From positions 1-54,130 of the forward strand of contig JANQFP010000158.1 of the NCBI GenBank assembly GCA_028277795.1: a stretch of DNA of 54,130 bases. Reading direction: 5' to 3'. Positions 27,466 through 37,050 of this stretch are shown one piece after another. The notes under the pieces were generated by a model. That model did not search any database, had not been told where the DNA came from, and was given only the letters and a program-made list of their open reading frames with translations. The translations under genes and the position numbers were made by a program. Within the stretch, counting starts at the first letter, position 1. Each line of letters opens with the position of its first letter. The stretch is from Rhodospirillales bacterium (lineage in GTDB: Bacteria > Pseudomonadota > Alphaproteobacteria > Rhodospirillales > JANQFP01).

Positions 27466-29898
27466 TCAGTAGAGCCCGCCGGTTCCCGACACCGGAACCG
27501 CACCCGCCGCGGACGACGTGCCCTCGACCACCTCTTCGTCGCCGGTCGGCACCGTACCTGGCTTGAATGCCTCGAGGATGACATTGGCCTCGCCCCCATG
27601 GGCCGGGCGGCCGCTGGCCGCGTTCACCCGGACCAGCCGGATGTCGGGCGGGGTGCGGAACGGGATGGCCGGCTGGTTGTGCAACGCCTGTGCCATGAAG
27701 TCGCGGAAGATGGGGGCGGCCACGGTCGAGCCACTCTCATTCGGTCCTAGGCCGCGCGGCTCGTCGAAGCCGACGAAGACGCCGACGGCCAGGTCCGGCG
27801 AAAAGCCGATGAACCAGGTGTCGACGGCGTCGTTGGTGGTGCCGGTCTTGCCGGCGAGCGGTTTGCCGACCGCCCGGATGCGCCGGCCCGTGCCCCGCTG
27901 CACCACGCCTTCCAGCATGGACACGATCTGGTAGGCGCTGCCGGGGTCGGTGACCGCTTGGCGGGTGTCGGGCATCTCGGGGACCTCTTGGCCGGTCCAG
28001 AAGGTGGCCCGGCAATCGGCGCACGGGCGGGAGTCGTGGCGGAAGACGGTGCGCCCGTGGCGGTCCTGAATGCGGTCGATGAGGGTCGGCCGGATCCGCT
28101 TGCCGCCATTGACCAGCATGGCGTAGGCGGTGGTCAGGCGCAGCAGCGTCGTCTCCCCGGCGCCCAGGGCCATGGCCAGCCGCGGCGGCAGCTCGTCGAC
28201 GATGTCCAGGCGCTGGGCGTAGCGGGCCACCCGGTCCATGCCGATGGTCTGGGCGAGGCGCACGGTCATCAGGTTGCGGGACTTCTCGATGCCCAGGCGC
28301 ATGGTGGAGGGGCCGTAGAAGCGTTTGGTGTAGTTGGCGGGCCGCCACTTGGGCAGTCCCGGTCCCTGATCGATGACGAAGGGGGCGTCGAGGATCAGGG
28401 TCGATGGCGTGTAGCCGGCGTCCAGGGCGGCCAGGTAGACCACCGGCTTGAACGCCGAGCCCGGCTGCCGCCTGGCCTGGGTGGCCCGGTTGAACTGGCT
28501 GCGGGCGTACGTGTAGCCTCCGACCATGGCCAGCACGCGGCCGGTATGGGGATCCAGCGCCACCAGGGCGCCGTCCGCGTCCGGGATCTGACGCAGGCCG
28601 TACGTGCCCTCCGGGTAGGGCCGGGCTTTCGAGTCGTCATCGGCCGGTTGGTGACGGACCTCTTCCACCGCGATGACGTCGCCAGGGGCCAGCACGTCGG
28701 CGGGGTGGCGCACCTTGGGGCCCCGCTTCTGCCCTTCCATCCAAGCCCGCGCCCAGGTCATCTCGGCCAACGGAATGCGGCCGCGGGTGCCGTCGGCGAA
28801 CCCGACCTCGGCGCCCTTGTCGTCGGTGGACAAGACCGCGGCGAGCCGCCAGGGGTCCATGCCCGGCGGGGCCTCGGTGGCGGCGAGCCATTGCGTCCAG
28901 TCCGCGTCTTCCGGCACCGTCGTGATGGGCCCCCGCCAGCCGTGGCGCCGGTCGTAGGCTTCGAGACCCCTGCGTAGCGCGTCCTCGGCGAATCTCTGCA
29001 GGCGCGGCTCCAGGGTCGTGCGGACCGACAGGCCGCCCTGGTAGAGGTCGGTCTGGCCGTAGTGGTCGGCCAGCTCGCGCCGCACCTCCTCGGCGAAGTA
29101 ATCGGCGGCCACCAGCTCGGTGGCCGCCCGCCCGCGCACCTCCAGCGGCGTCGCCCGCGCCTCCGCCGCCTCGTCGGCGGTGATGAAGCCTTCGGCCAGC
29201 ATACGCCCGATCACCCAGTCCCGGCGTTCCCGCGCCGCCTCGGGATTGTTGACGGGGTGGTAGTTGTTGGGGGCCTTGGGCAGGGCCGCCAGGTACGCGG
29301 CTTCGGCGACGGTCAGTTGGGACAGGGCCTTGTCGAAGTAGTTGAGCGCCGCCGCCGCCACGCCATAGGACCCGAACCCCAGATAGATCTCGTTGAGGTA
29401 GAGCTCGAGGATGCGGTTCTTGGTGAAGGCGCGCTCGATGCGGAAGGCAAGGATGGCCTCGCGGATCTTGCGTTCCCAGGACAGCTCGTTGCTGAGCAGG
29501 AAGTTCTTGGCCACCTGCTGGGTGATGGTGGAGGCGCCCACCAGCCGCCGGTCGCTGCCCAGGTTGCCGAGGTTGGTCCGCACCGCCCGGATGACGCCCA
29601 GGAAGTCGATGCCCGGATGGTGGTAGAAGTTCTTGTCCTCGGCGGCGAGAAAGGCGTGGACGACCCGCCGGGGCATGGCGCCGACGGGAACGAAGACCCG
29701 CTTTTCGACCGCGTACTCGGCCAGCAGACGGCCGTCGCCGGCGTAGACCCGGGTCATCACCGGCGGTTCGTAGCCGGCGAGCTGCCGGTAGTCGGGCAGA
29801 CCGCGGCCGAACTGGTAGAGCACCAGCACCCCGCCGCCGACCCCGAGCAGGACGACGATCATCAGGGTGCCGACGAGGACGACGAGGAACCGTGCCAT
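27466..29898 (-). CDS. mrcA: Penicillin-binding protein 1A
   Basis: An 810-residue bifunctional class A PBP that polymerises and cross-links peptidoglycan. One N-terminal anchor (residues about 5-27), then the GT51 glycosyltransferase domain with AAEDKNFYHHPGID (catalytic Glu) and GASTITQQVAKN. The transpeptidase domain holds the SxxK motif in PGSAFKPV, SRN, and KTGT (GKTGTTND). A possible -10 TATACT is seen upstream (29942-29937, minus strand), but without a good -35. It is followed by the zinc-ribbon gene, convergent. Confidence 0.95.
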   Translation of the reverse strand: MARFLVVLVGTLMIVVLLGVGGGVLVLYQFGRGLPDYRQLAGYEPPVMTRVYAGDGRLLAEYAVEKRVFVPVGAMPRRVVHAFLAAEDKNFYHHPGIDFLGVIRAVRTNLGNLGSDRRLVGASTITQQVAKNFLLSNELSWERKIREAILAFRIERAFTKNRILELYLNEIYLGFGSYGVAAAALNYFDKALSQLTVAEAAYLAALPKAPNNYHPVNNPEAARERRDWVIGRMLAEGFITADEAAEARATPLEVRGRAATELVAADYFAEEVRRELADHYGQTDLYQGGLSVRTTLEPRLQRFAEDALRRGLEAYDRRHGWRGPITTVPEDADWTQWLAATEAPPGMDPWRLAAVLSTDDKGAEVGFADGTRGRIPLAEMTWARAWMEGQKRGPKVRHPADVLAPGDVIAVEEVRHQPADDDSKARPYPEGTYGLRQIPDADGALVALDPHTGRVLAMVGGYTYARSQFNRATQARRQPGSAFKPVVYLAALDAGYTPSTLILDAPFVIDQGPGLPKWRPANYTKRFYGPSTMRLGIEKSRNLMTVRLAQTIGMDRVARYAQRLDIVDELPPRLAMALGAGETTLLRLTTAYAMLVNGGKRIRPTLIDRIQDRHGRTVFRHDSRPCADCRATFWTGQEVPEMPDTRQAVTDPGSAYQIVSMLEGVVQRGTGRRIRAVGKPLAGKTGTTNDAVDTWFIGFSPDLAVGVFVGFDEPRGLGPNESGSTVAAPIFRDFMAQALHNQPAIPFRTPPDIRLVRVNAASGRPAHGGEANVILEAFKPGTVPTGDEEVVEGTSSAAGAVPVSGTGGLY

Positions 29899-30003
29899 AA
29901 ACCGAATCCGGCGACCGCCATGGCCGCCGGAAAGCCAGTATAGTCCAATTCGGCGACCGTCGTTAGATACCCCGAAAATGTGGCCGAGATATGACCGGGG
30001 CGG

Positions 30004-31245
30004 CTACTGCCGGCGCGCTTCCTCGACCGAGACGAAATAGCGGTCGATGGCCCGGGCGATGGCCGCCGCCAGCCGTCCTCGGTAGTCCTTGCGCCTGAGC
30101 GCCCTTTCGTCCTGACGGTTGGACAGGAAGCCCAGCTCGACCAGGATCGACGGCACGTCGGGGGCCTTGAGCACGGCGAAACCGGCGAAGCGGTGGGTGT
30201 TGCGCAGGAGACGGGTCTCGCGCGCCAACTCGTCCACCATCACGGCGGCGAACTGGGCCGATTCGTTCATGGTCTCCCGCTGGGCCAGATCGATGAGGAT
30301 ATTGGTGACCTCGGCCGTCTCGCCGCTGAGGTCGATGCCGGCGATGAGGTCCGCCTTGTTCTCCTTCTCGGCCAGGGCCGCCGCCTCCTTGTCCGACGCC
30401 TTTTCCGACAGCGTGTAGACGGCCAGGCCGCGGACGTGGCGGTTGCGGATGGCATCTGCGTGGATGGAGACGAACAGCTCGGCACCGGCGTCGCGGGCGA
30501 ACGCCACCCGGTCCCTAAGACGGATGAACACGTCGCGGTCGCGGGTCAGCAGGACCTTGTACCGTCCGGTCCGCTCCAGCCGTGTCTTCACCTCGCGCGC
30601 CACCGCCAGGGTGATGTGCTTCTCGTAGATGCCGCTGACGCCGATGGCGCCCGGGTCCACGCCGCCGTGGCCGGCATCGAGGACGACCAGCCGCTTCACC
30701 GGGCGGCGCAGCGGCTTGGCCGGCGGCGGGGGCGGCGCGACACGGGCCGTCGTCGCGGCCCGTTTCGTACTTTGCTTGGCGGTCTTGGGCCCACCGCGGG
30801 CGTTCTGAAGGAAAGCCTCCCGGGTCGTTCGCACCAGGTCGACCACGAGGCGATGGCCGTGGGATGCATTGGGTCTGAGGGCGAACGCGTCCTTGACCGC
30901 GGCCGGCCCCTTCACGTCCAGGACCACCCGCGACGTGCCGGGCTTGAAAAGCCCGTAGCGCAACGTGGCCAGCAACCCGGTGTTGGCCGGCAACGGCTTC
31001 TGCGGCAGACGCCAGCCCACCTCCGGCAGATCGATCACCACCCGGTAGGGATCGGGCAGGGAAAAGATGCGGAAATCGACGTGGTCGGTGAGGTCGAGGA
31101 CGAAGCGGGTCGTGGCCCCGTGGTTGCCGACGCGGACGTCGGTGACCACGGTCTCGGCCGCCGGCGCCATCCGCGCCGGCAGGACGGCGAGGATCCCAAC
31201 CGCGACCGCGATGCCGACACCGCGCAGGGAGATGCCAGGCCACAT
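30004..31245 (-). CDS. N-acetylmuramoyl-L-alanine amidase with AMIN domain
   Basis: A 413-residue secreted zinc amidase (AmiC type) that cuts the bond between MurNAc and L-Ala in daughter-cell separation. Signal peptide at residues 1-30 (RGVGIAVAVGILAVLPARMA). AMIN domain from about 35-140, a proline/lysine-rich linker, then the Amidase_3 domain with the zinc His in LDAGHGGVDPGAIG, the Glu ligand in the SGIYEKHI region, FVSIHADA and the catalytic Glu in ILVELGFLSN. ATG 31245 follows GAGGAAC and gives a normal signal peptide; the open frame to 31374 does not. Adjacent to mrcA, same strand, 105 bp apart. Confidence 0.92.
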   Translation of the reverse strand: MWPGISLRGVGIAVAVGILAVLPARMAPAAETVVTDVRVGNHGATTRFVLDLTDHVDFRIFSLPDPYRVVIDLPEVGWRLPQKPLPANTGLLATLRYGLFKPGTSRVVLDVKGPAAVKDAFALRPNASHGHRLVVDLVRTTREAFLQNARGGPKTAKQSTKRAATTARVAPPPPPAKPLRRPVKRLVVLDAGHGGVDPGAIGVSGIYEKHITLAVAREVKTRLERTGRYKVLLTRDRDVFIRLRDRVAFARDAGAELFVSIHADAIRNRHVRGLAVYTLSEKASDKEAAALAEKENKADLIAGIDLSGETAEVTNILIDLAQRETMNESAQFAAVMVDELARETRLLRNTHRFAGFAVLKAPDVPSILVELGFLSNRQDERALRRKDYRGRLAAAIARAIDRYFVSVEEARRQ

Positions 31246-31274
31246 ATAGCGTTCCTCACGTCCGACCGCCTCGA

Positions 31275-31304
31275 CATATACCGCCTTAGTTGGCGGCGCA
31301 TCAA
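31275..31304 (-). promoter_or_regulatory. Candidate sigma70 promoter of the amidase gene
   Basis: Minus strand: TTGATG (31304-31299) and TATATG (31280-31275) with 18 bp between. The -10 is about 30 bp before the amidase ATG, a short normal leader. Between them a CCGCC-N6-GGCGG repeat is seen (31281-31296), which might be an operator. Confidence 0.4.
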
Positions 31305-31361
31305 TGGCGTCGAGAACGGCCGCGCCGACGGGGCCGCCGCTGACGCAAGCGACAAAGGCGA

Positions 31362-31390
31362 TTGTCCAAGCCATTCCCTACCGTTATGTT
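31362..31390 (+). promoter_or_regulatory. Candidate sigma70 promoter of rne
   Basis: TTGTCC (31362-31367) and TATGTT (31385-31390) with 17 bp between. The -10 is inside the perfect inverted repeat TACCGTTA-TGT-TAACGGTA (31379-31397), so a repressor bound there could block RNA polymerase. Confidence 0.45.
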
Positions 31391-31397
31391 AACGGTA
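31379..31397. promoter_or_regulatory. Perfect 19-bp palindrome over the rne promoter
   Basis: TACCGTTA and TAACGGTA are perfect inverted arms of 8 bp with a 3-bp spacer. It covers the -10 box of the candidate rne promoter. The arms contain CCGTTA half-sites. I do not recognise the regulator; the palindrome may also form a hairpin in the minus-strand direction. Confidence 0.5.
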
Positions 31398-31643
31398 CTG
31401 ACAGCGGGACGGTCCGCCGTCGCGCGCTCCGATCGGCGGTGCGCGGGCGTGGCGGGGGCGTCCCCCAAATCAGTTCGAGGGATTTCATGCCGGCCAGAGC
31501 CGCGCGCGCCGCTCGCGATCACGTCACGTCCGTTCTCCGGGCGCGGGAGCTGACCGCACGCGCCACCGGCACTCCTGCACACTTCTGCCGTCGCGCTCGC
31601 GGGCTGTCGCCCGCCGTGGCGGCGTCACGGAGATACGACTTTT

Positions 31644-34157
31644 ATGGCAACAAAACGCATGCTTATCGATGCCGCCCACCCGGAGGAAACCCGGGTGGTG
31701 GTTTTGGACGGAAACCGTCTCGAGGACTTTGACGTTGAGGTCGCGTCCCGGCGACAGCTCAAGGGAAACATCTATCTGGCCAAGGTGACGCGGGTCGAAC
31801 CGTCCCTGCAGGCCGCTTTCGTCGACTACGGCGGGAATCGCCACGGTTTCCTCGCCTTCAGCGAAATCCATCCCGACTACTACCAGATTCCGGTCGCCGA
31901 CCGGGAAGCCCTGATCGCCGAGCAGGAATCGGCGGTCAGGGACGACGATGACGAGTCCCCCGGCGACGCCGACGAGGACTCGGTCGAAACGCTGGGCGGC
32001 GACGATGCCGAGGAGATGGAGACCCGCCCGCCCCTGATCTCGCACCGCAACTACAAGATCCAGGAGGTCATCAAGCGCCGCCAGATCCTGCTGGTTCAGG
32101 TGGTCAAGGAGGAACGGGGCACCAAGGGCGCAGCCCTCACCACCTATCTGTCGCTGGCCGGCCGCTACTGCGTCCTCATGCCCAACACGGCGCGGGGCGG
32201 CGGGATCTCGCGCAAGATCACCAATGCGTCGGACCGCAAACGGTTGCGCTCCATCGTTACCGACATGGAGATCCCCGACGGCATGGCCGTGATCGTGCGG
32301 ACCGCCGGCAGCGAACGCAGCAAGGCCGAGATCAAGCGCGACTACGACTACCTGCTGCGCCTGTGGGACAGCGTCCGCGAGCTGACCCTCGAATCCACGG
32401 CTCCCGCCCTGGTCTACGAGGAAGGCAACCTGATCAAGCGGTCCATCCGCGATCTCTACGGCCGTGACATCGACGAGATCCTGGTCGAGGGCGAGGACGG
32501 GTACCGCACCGCCAAGGACTTCATGAAGCTGCTGATCCCGAGCCATGCCAAGCGGGTCAAGCGTTACGAAGAGGACTCCGTGCCCCTGGTCCAGAAGTTC
32601 CGGGTCGAGGGGCAGTTGGACGCCATGCACAGCCCCGAGGTGCAGCTCCGCTCGGGCGGCTACATCGTGCTCAATCCGACCGAGGCGCTGGTGGCCATCG
32701 ACGTCAATTCGGGACGGGCGACCCGGGAGCGCAATATCGAAGAGACGGCGGTCAAAACCAACCTGGAGGCGGCCGAAGAGGTGGCCCGCCAGCTCCGCCT
32801 GCGCGATCTCTCCGGCCTCATCGTCATCGACTTCATCGACATGGAGACCCAGCGCAATCAGACCCAGGTCGAACGGCGCCTCAAGGACGCCATGCGCAAC
32901 GACCGGGCGCGCATTCAGTTGGGTCGCATCAGCCCGTTCGGCCTGCTGGAGTTGTCCCGCCAGCGGCTGCGGCCCAGCATCATCGAGACCAGCTCCGAAC
33001 CCTGCCCCCATTGCGGCGGCACCGGCATCCGCCGGTCCATCGAATCCACGGCCCTGCATATGCTGCGGGTGATCGAGGAGGAGGGCATCCGCGGCCGGTC
33101 GGCCCGAACCGCCGTGCATGTGCCCACCTCGGTTGCCCTGTACATCCTGAACCAGAAGCGGGCCGCCCTGGCCGAGATCGAGAATCGGTACGACTTCTCC
33201 GTCACCTTGGAGGCGGACGATTCGCTGATCCCGCCGGACCACCGCATCGAGCGACTGGTCACCCGCAAGGCGTCCGAGCCTGAAGGCGAGGAGGAGACCG
33301 AGGAGGCCGCCGGCGAGGGTGATCGGGAGGAAACGGCCAAGCGCAAGCGCCGCCGCCGTCCGCGGCGCCGCAAGCGCAGCGACGAGACCCGCCCGTCGGC
33401 GGCCGAGGCGGCGGAGGTCGAGGACACCGGCGAGACCGAAGAAGCAGGCGAGGAGGCGGAGGTCGCCGAGGAGGACCAGACGGCTGCCGATGCCGAAGGC
33501 GAGACCGCCACCAAGCGCCGCCGCCGCGGCAAACGCGGTGGACGGCGGCGGACCCGCAAGACCGCAGATGCGGACGCCGCTCCCGATACGGAGGGCGAAG
33601 CCGTGGCCGACGAGGCCGGCGCCGAGCAGCCGCCCGATGCCGAAGCCGAGCTACCCTTGGAGGACACCACGCCAGCGGCGGAGCCCATGGCCGTGCCGTC
33701 GGCCGAGAACCTCCTGGAGGCGCCCGCCGTCGACGGCCTTCTCGAATCGGCGGTCGAAGAAAGCGTGGAGCCGGAGGCGAAGGCGCGGCCCAAGCGGTCT
33801 TCCCGCCGCGCGGCCACCGGCCGCGGGCGCAAGCGGGCGGCCAACGAGCCGGACGCAGCGGAGCCCCAGGAGACAGCGCCTGACATCATCTACGTGCCGC
33901 CATCCGAGGTGGAGGAGGGTGGTGCGCAAGCCGACGAAGACGTCGCCGCGGCGCCCCCGCCGCCCGCCGCCCAAATGGAGGACGAGGGCGCGGGACTGGA
34001 GGCCTACGGCGAGATGGGTCCGGTTGCGGACACCGAGGCCGAAACCTCCGATGACGCTGCCGCCGCCAGCCGGACGACGGTCATCCAGGTCGGCAGCGAG
34101 GACGCGGAGAAGGAACAGCCCCGCCGCCGCGGGTGGTGGCAGCGTTTCGGCGATTGA
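31644..34157 (+). CDS. rne: Ribonuclease E
   Basis: An 837-residue RNase E that starts mRNA decay and matures rRNA and tRNA. The S1 domain (about 35-150) holds an acidic insertion (VRDDDDESPGDADED), as in alphaproteobacteria. The catalytic core has the magnesium aspartates in AIDVNSG and IDFIDM, and the zinc-link CPHCGGTG. From about residue 540 the tail is disordered, alternating Glu-rich and Arg/Lys-rich blocks (KRKRRRRPRRRKR, TKRRRRGKRGGRRRTRK); it is the probable degradosome and RNA-binding scaffold. Its start ATG follows a GGAG-like site. Confidence 0.95.
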   Translation: MATKRMLIDAAHPEETRVVVLDGNRLEDFDVEVASRRQLKGNIYLAKVTRVEPSLQAAFVDYGGNRHGFLAFSEIHPDYYQIPVADREALIAEQESAVRDDDDESPGDADEDSVETLGGDDAEEMETRPPLISHRNYKIQEVIKRRQILLVQVVKEERGTKGAALTTYLSLAGRYCVLMPNTARGGGISRKITNASDRKRLRSIVTDMEIPDGMAVIVRTAGSERSKAEIKRDYDYLLRLWDSVRELTLESTAPALVYEEGNLIKRSIRDLYGRDIDEILVEGEDGYRTAKDFMKLLIPSHAKRVKRYEEDSVPLVQKFRVEGQLDAMHSPEVQLRSGGYIVLNPTEALVAIDVNSGRATRERNIEETAVKTNLEAAEEVARQLRLRDLSGLIVIDFIDMETQRNQTQVERRLKDAMRNDRARIQLGRISPFGLLELSRQRLRPSIIETSSEPCPHCGGTGIRRSIESTALHMLRVIEEEGIRGRSARTAVHVPTSVALYILNQKRAALAEIENRYDFSVTLEADDSLIPPDHRIERLVTRKASEPEGEEETEEAAGEGDREETAKRKRRRRPRRRKRSDETRPSAAEAAEVEDTGETEEAGEEAEVAEEDQTAADAEGETATKRRRRGKRGGRRRTRKTADADAAPDTEGEAVADEAGAEQPPDAEAELPLEDTTPAAEPMAVPSAENLLEAPAVDGLLESAVEESVEPEAKARPKRSSRRAATGRGRKRAANEPDAAEPQETAPDIIYVPPSEVEEGGAQADEDVAAAPPPPAAQMEDEGAGLEAYGEMGPVADTEAETSDDAAAASRTTVIQVGSEDAEKEQPRRRGWWQRFGD

Positions 34158-34226
34158 CACCCCCGCGCCAACGAAATGGCCCGAAGCGGCGTCCCATTGG
34201 CGGCGCGGTCGAATCGCCAGTCGTGA

Positions 34227-35375
34227 TCATCCCCGCCAGGCGATGAGGCGGCGGGCGGCCTCCCCCATGTCGTCGGTGGAACCGGCGAAGGAGAAGCGGA
34301 CGAAGCGGTTCCCGAGCTCGGGGTCGAAATCGATTCCGGGGGTGGCGGCGACACCGGTCTCGGCAAGCATCTGCTTGCAGAAGCTGTCGCTGTCGTTGGT
34401 CATGCGTCCCACATCCGCATAGAGGTAGAACGCCCCGTCGGCGTGGGCCAGCCGGTCGAAGCCGGCATTCGGCAATTGCTCAAGCAATAGGGACCGGTTG
34501 CGGGCGTACCGGGCGACGTTCGCGTCCAGCTCGGCGCGGCAGTCGAAGACGGCGACCGCGGCATGCTGGGAAAGGGTCGGCGGTGAGATGAACAGGTTCT
34601 GACCGAGGCATTCCAGGGAGCGCAGCAGGGCCTCGGGCACCACCATCCAGCCCAGCCGCCACCCGGTCATGGAGAAGTACTTGGAGAAGCTGTTGACGAC
34701 GATGGCGTCGTCGGTGAAGGCCAGCGCCGTCTCCGCCCGCTCACCGTAGGTGATGCCGTGGTAGATCTCGTCGGAGACCAGGCGTATGCCGCGATCCGCG
34801 CAATAGGCGACCAGGGCGGCGAGGCCGGCGCGGTCGATCATGGTCCCCGTCGGGTTGGAGGGGCTGGCGACGATCAGCCCGTCGAGCGGACCGGAGATGC
34901 GGTCCAGCACCTCCGGTGTCGGCTGGAAGTTGGTGTCCGGTCCCACCGCCATGTTGACCGGGGTGACCCCGAGGGCGCTGAGGATGTTGCGGTAGGCGGG
35001 ATAGCCGGGTCCGGCCAGGGCCACCCGGTCGCCGGCCTCGAAGGCGGCGAGAAAGGCCAGGACGAAGGCGCCCGACGAGCCGGTGGTGGCGACGATGCGG
35101 TCCGCCGCCACGTCGATCCCGTAGACCTCCGCATAGTGCCGGGCGATGCGGCGGCGCAGGGGCCACAGGCCGAAGGCGTCCGTATAGCCGAGGCGGTCCG
35201 AGGTCAGCGCCGCCTTGGCCGCCTCCAGGACCGGCATCGGGGCCGGGGTGCCCGGCTGGCCCACCTCCAGGTGCAGGACGTCGTCGCCGCGCGCCGCCCG
35301 CTCGTTGGCGGCGCGCATCACGTCCATGACGATGAACGGTGGGATGGTTCCCCGCCTGGCGACCTTCAGGGGCAT
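34227..35375 (-). CDS. PLP-dependent class I/II aminotransferase
   Basis: A 382-residue aspartate-aminotransferase-fold enzyme. The PLP lysine is in NSFSKYFSMTGWRLGW, the phosphate-binding Arg follows in the same motif, PSNPTGT is the substrate-binding loop, and the C-terminal FVRFSFAGS holds the carboxylate-binding Arg. The N-terminus (PPFIVMDVMRAA) is like that of alphaproteobacterial enzymes annotated as aspartate or aromatic aminotransferases. Substrate cannot be told. The next gene on the same strand (35398) starts upstream, 22 bp between, so they may form an operon. Confidence 0.88.
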   Translation of the reverse strand: MPLKVARRGTIPPFIVMDVMRAANERAARGDDVLHLEVGQPGTPAPMPVLEAAKAALTSDRLGYTDAFGLWPLRRRIARHYAEVYGIDVAADRIVATTGSSGAFVLAFLAAFEAGDRVALAGPGYPAYRNILSALGVTPVNMAVGPDTNFQPTPEVLDRISGPLDGLIVASPSNPTGTMIDRAGLAALVAYCADRGIRLVSDEIYHGITYGERAETALAFTDDAIVVNSFSKYFSMTGWRLGWMVVPEALLRSLECLGQNLFISPPTLSQHAAVAVFDCRAELDANVARYARNRSLLLEQLPNAGFDRLAHADGAFYLYADVGRMTNDSDSFCKQMLAETGVAATPGIDFDPELGNRFVRFSFAGSTDDMGEAARRLIAWRG

Positions 35376-35397
35376 GGACGTCGGGTCTCCCTGCCGC

Positions 35398-37050
35398 TCA
35401 TTGGTCGGCGCTGCCGGCCAGCCCGTAGCCGCGCGGGTCGGCGCGCACCGTGCAGGTTTCGGGGTCGGGGGGGATGCCGTCGGGGCAGGCCAGGGCGTTG
35501 ACCAGACCCAGGCGCGGCGTCGGCGCCACCTGATGGCCGCGTTGCCGCAACGCGTCCACCTGGACTAGGTCGAGGCGCGGCTCGTGGAAGGTCACGTCGG
35601 GCGCGGCGCCGTTGTGCACGCGCGGCGCCGCGGTCGCCTCCTCCAGAGGCTCCCTGGCCATCAGCACGCGCGCCGTCACCTGGGCCAGGGCCGTCGGCGC
35701 GGCAACGCCGCCGGACGCGGCGGCGGCAAAGAAGAACTCGTTGACGAAGTCGTTGGACACCACGACCGGGCCCAGCGACAAGGTCCCGCGTCCGGCCCGG
35801 CCCGGCGCCGCGGCCAGCAGGATGCCGGTGCCGGGGGCGACGCGGCCGGTGCCGAACAGGTTGTTCATGGTCAGGTTGCAGGCCACGGCGTTGCTGTCGC
35901 GGTCGACCGCGACGAGCCCGGCGGCGGCCGGGTTCTCCGGCTCGGTGGTCAGGGCCGGGTCCAGCTCCGCCGCCGCCAGATGGCGCGTGTCGCTGTAGCG
36001 GACCATCAGCCGCTCGATGGCGCTCTCGTCCACCAGGGCCGCCGTCTCCGCTTCGGCCCCCAGCCACCGACGGCGGTCGGCAAAGGCCCTCATGGCCGCC
36101 TCGGAGACGAGATGGGCGCGCTCTGCCGGGGACGCGTCCTCGTATCGGTCGTCATCGGCCAGCATGGCGAGCATCTGGGCCGCAACCACCCCGGCCATGG
36201 CCGGCGGCGGGGCGAAGTGGGCCGTCTCGTTGCCGACCGGCACGCGAATCGTCTCGCGCCACACGGGGACATAGTCCCGCAGGTCTTCGGCGCTCAGGGA
36301 GCCGCCGGCCTGCGCCACCGCCGCGATCAGCATTTTCGTCCGCTGCCCGCTGTACAGGTCGCCGGGCCCGATGGTGCGCAGGCGCCCCAGGGTGACCGCC
36401 AGGTCGAGCTGGGTGAGGAAGTCGCCCTCGCGCACGGCGCGCTGACCCTCGTCGGCGCCGAAGATGACCTGGGCCTGCCGGTCGGCCAGCAGGGCCGGCC
36501 CCACTTGTCCCATGTCACGGGCCAGCGCGCGCGACACCTGGACACCGAAGCGGGCCAGCTTCTCGGCCGGGCCGACCAGGAGGCCCCAGGGCAGGCGCCC
36601 ATAGCGGGAGTGCATGGCGAACAGGCCCCGGCTCATGGCCGGGATGGCGCTGGGCCGGTCCGCCGTCGGCGGCACGGCGGCCGGTGCCGGCGGCAGGAAA
36701 TCGATGACCTCGGTGGTTCCCGACGCGTGATCCCGCACCACGCACACGCCGCCGCCGCCGAGGCCGGCGGACGACGGCAGGGTCACCGACAGGGCCAGCG
36801 ACATGGCGACCGCCGCGTCCACCGCGGTGCCGCCCCGGGACAGCACGTCGCGGCCGATCAATGCGGCCTGGGGCTCGTCGGCGGCGACGCCGCCGAGGAA
36901 TCCCTCCACGTAGCCGATGGTGCCCGGCTCCCTGTCGCTGCCCGAGCAGCCGCATACCGCGGCGGCGATCAGGATGCCGGCGAATTGACGGCCGCACCGC
37001 CGCCGACTACCTTGCCTTGCAACCGAGTGGATGGCCCTGTTGAAACGCAC
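35398..37050 (-). CDS. Gamma-glutamyltransferase homologue, nucleophile missing
   Basis: A 550-residue secreted GGT-fold protein, probably a lipoprotein: LIAAAVCGCSG near the N-terminus has a lipobox ending in Cys. The GGT body is recognisable (AAVAMSLALSVTLPSSAGLGGGG and NLTMNNLFGTGRVAPGTGILL). At the spot where E. coli GGT has NQTTHYSVVD, whose first Thr is nucleophile and self-cleavage site, this protein has PAAAGLVAVD, so T, T and H become A, A and G. It cannot use the standard mechanism. GTG 37050 is chosen for the signal peptide; it overlaps the start of the divergent protease gene. Other starts, up to ATG 37167, are possible. Confidence 0.8.
   Translation of the reverse strand: MRFNRAIHSVARQGSRRRCGRQFAGILIAAAVCGCSGSDREPGTIGYVEGFLGGVAADEPQAALIGRDVLSRGGTAVDAAVAMSLALSVTLPSSAGLGGGGVCVVRDHASGTTEVIDFLPPAPAAVPPTADRPSAIPAMSRGLFAMHSRYGRLPWGLLVGPAEKLARFGVQVSRALARDMGQVGPALLADRQAQVIFGADEGQRAVREGDFLTQLDLAVTLGRLRTIGPGDLYSGQRTKMLIAAVAQAGGSLSAEDLRDYVPVWRETIRVPVGNETAHFAPPPAMAGVVAAQMLAMLADDDRYEDASPAERAHLVSEAAMRAFADRRRWLGAEAETAALVDESAIERLMVRYSDTRHLAAAELDPALTTEPENPAAAGLVAVDRDSNAVACNLTMNNLFGTGRVAPGTGILLAAAPGRAGRGTLSLGPVVVSNDFVNEFFFAAAASGGVAAPTALAQVTARVLMAREPLEEATAAPRVHNGAAPDVTFHEPRLDLVQVDALRQRGHQVAPTPRLGLVNALACPDGIPPDPETCTVRADPRGYGLAGSADQ

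Larger units (their letters stand above)
31246..31643. other. Divergent control region, amidase/rne
   Basis: A 398-bp stretch without a gene between the amidase (minus) and rne (plus). It holds one promoter candidate for each side (31275-31304 and 31362-31390), a palindrome overlapping the rne -10 box, and about 240 nt of long rne leader. I saw no ORF that I believe in the leader. In E. coli the rne leader is the target of RNase E autoregulation, and the long leader here would fit that. Confidence 0.6.

Noticed and set aside
31524-33242. 572-aa minus-strand frame opposite rne
   Set aside because: Shadow frame; the plus strand carries RNase E with all active-site motifs.
34164-34207. CGCGCCAA / TTGGCGGCGCG repeat after rne as a terminator
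   Set aside because: The arms need a bulge and there is no T run; too weak to list.
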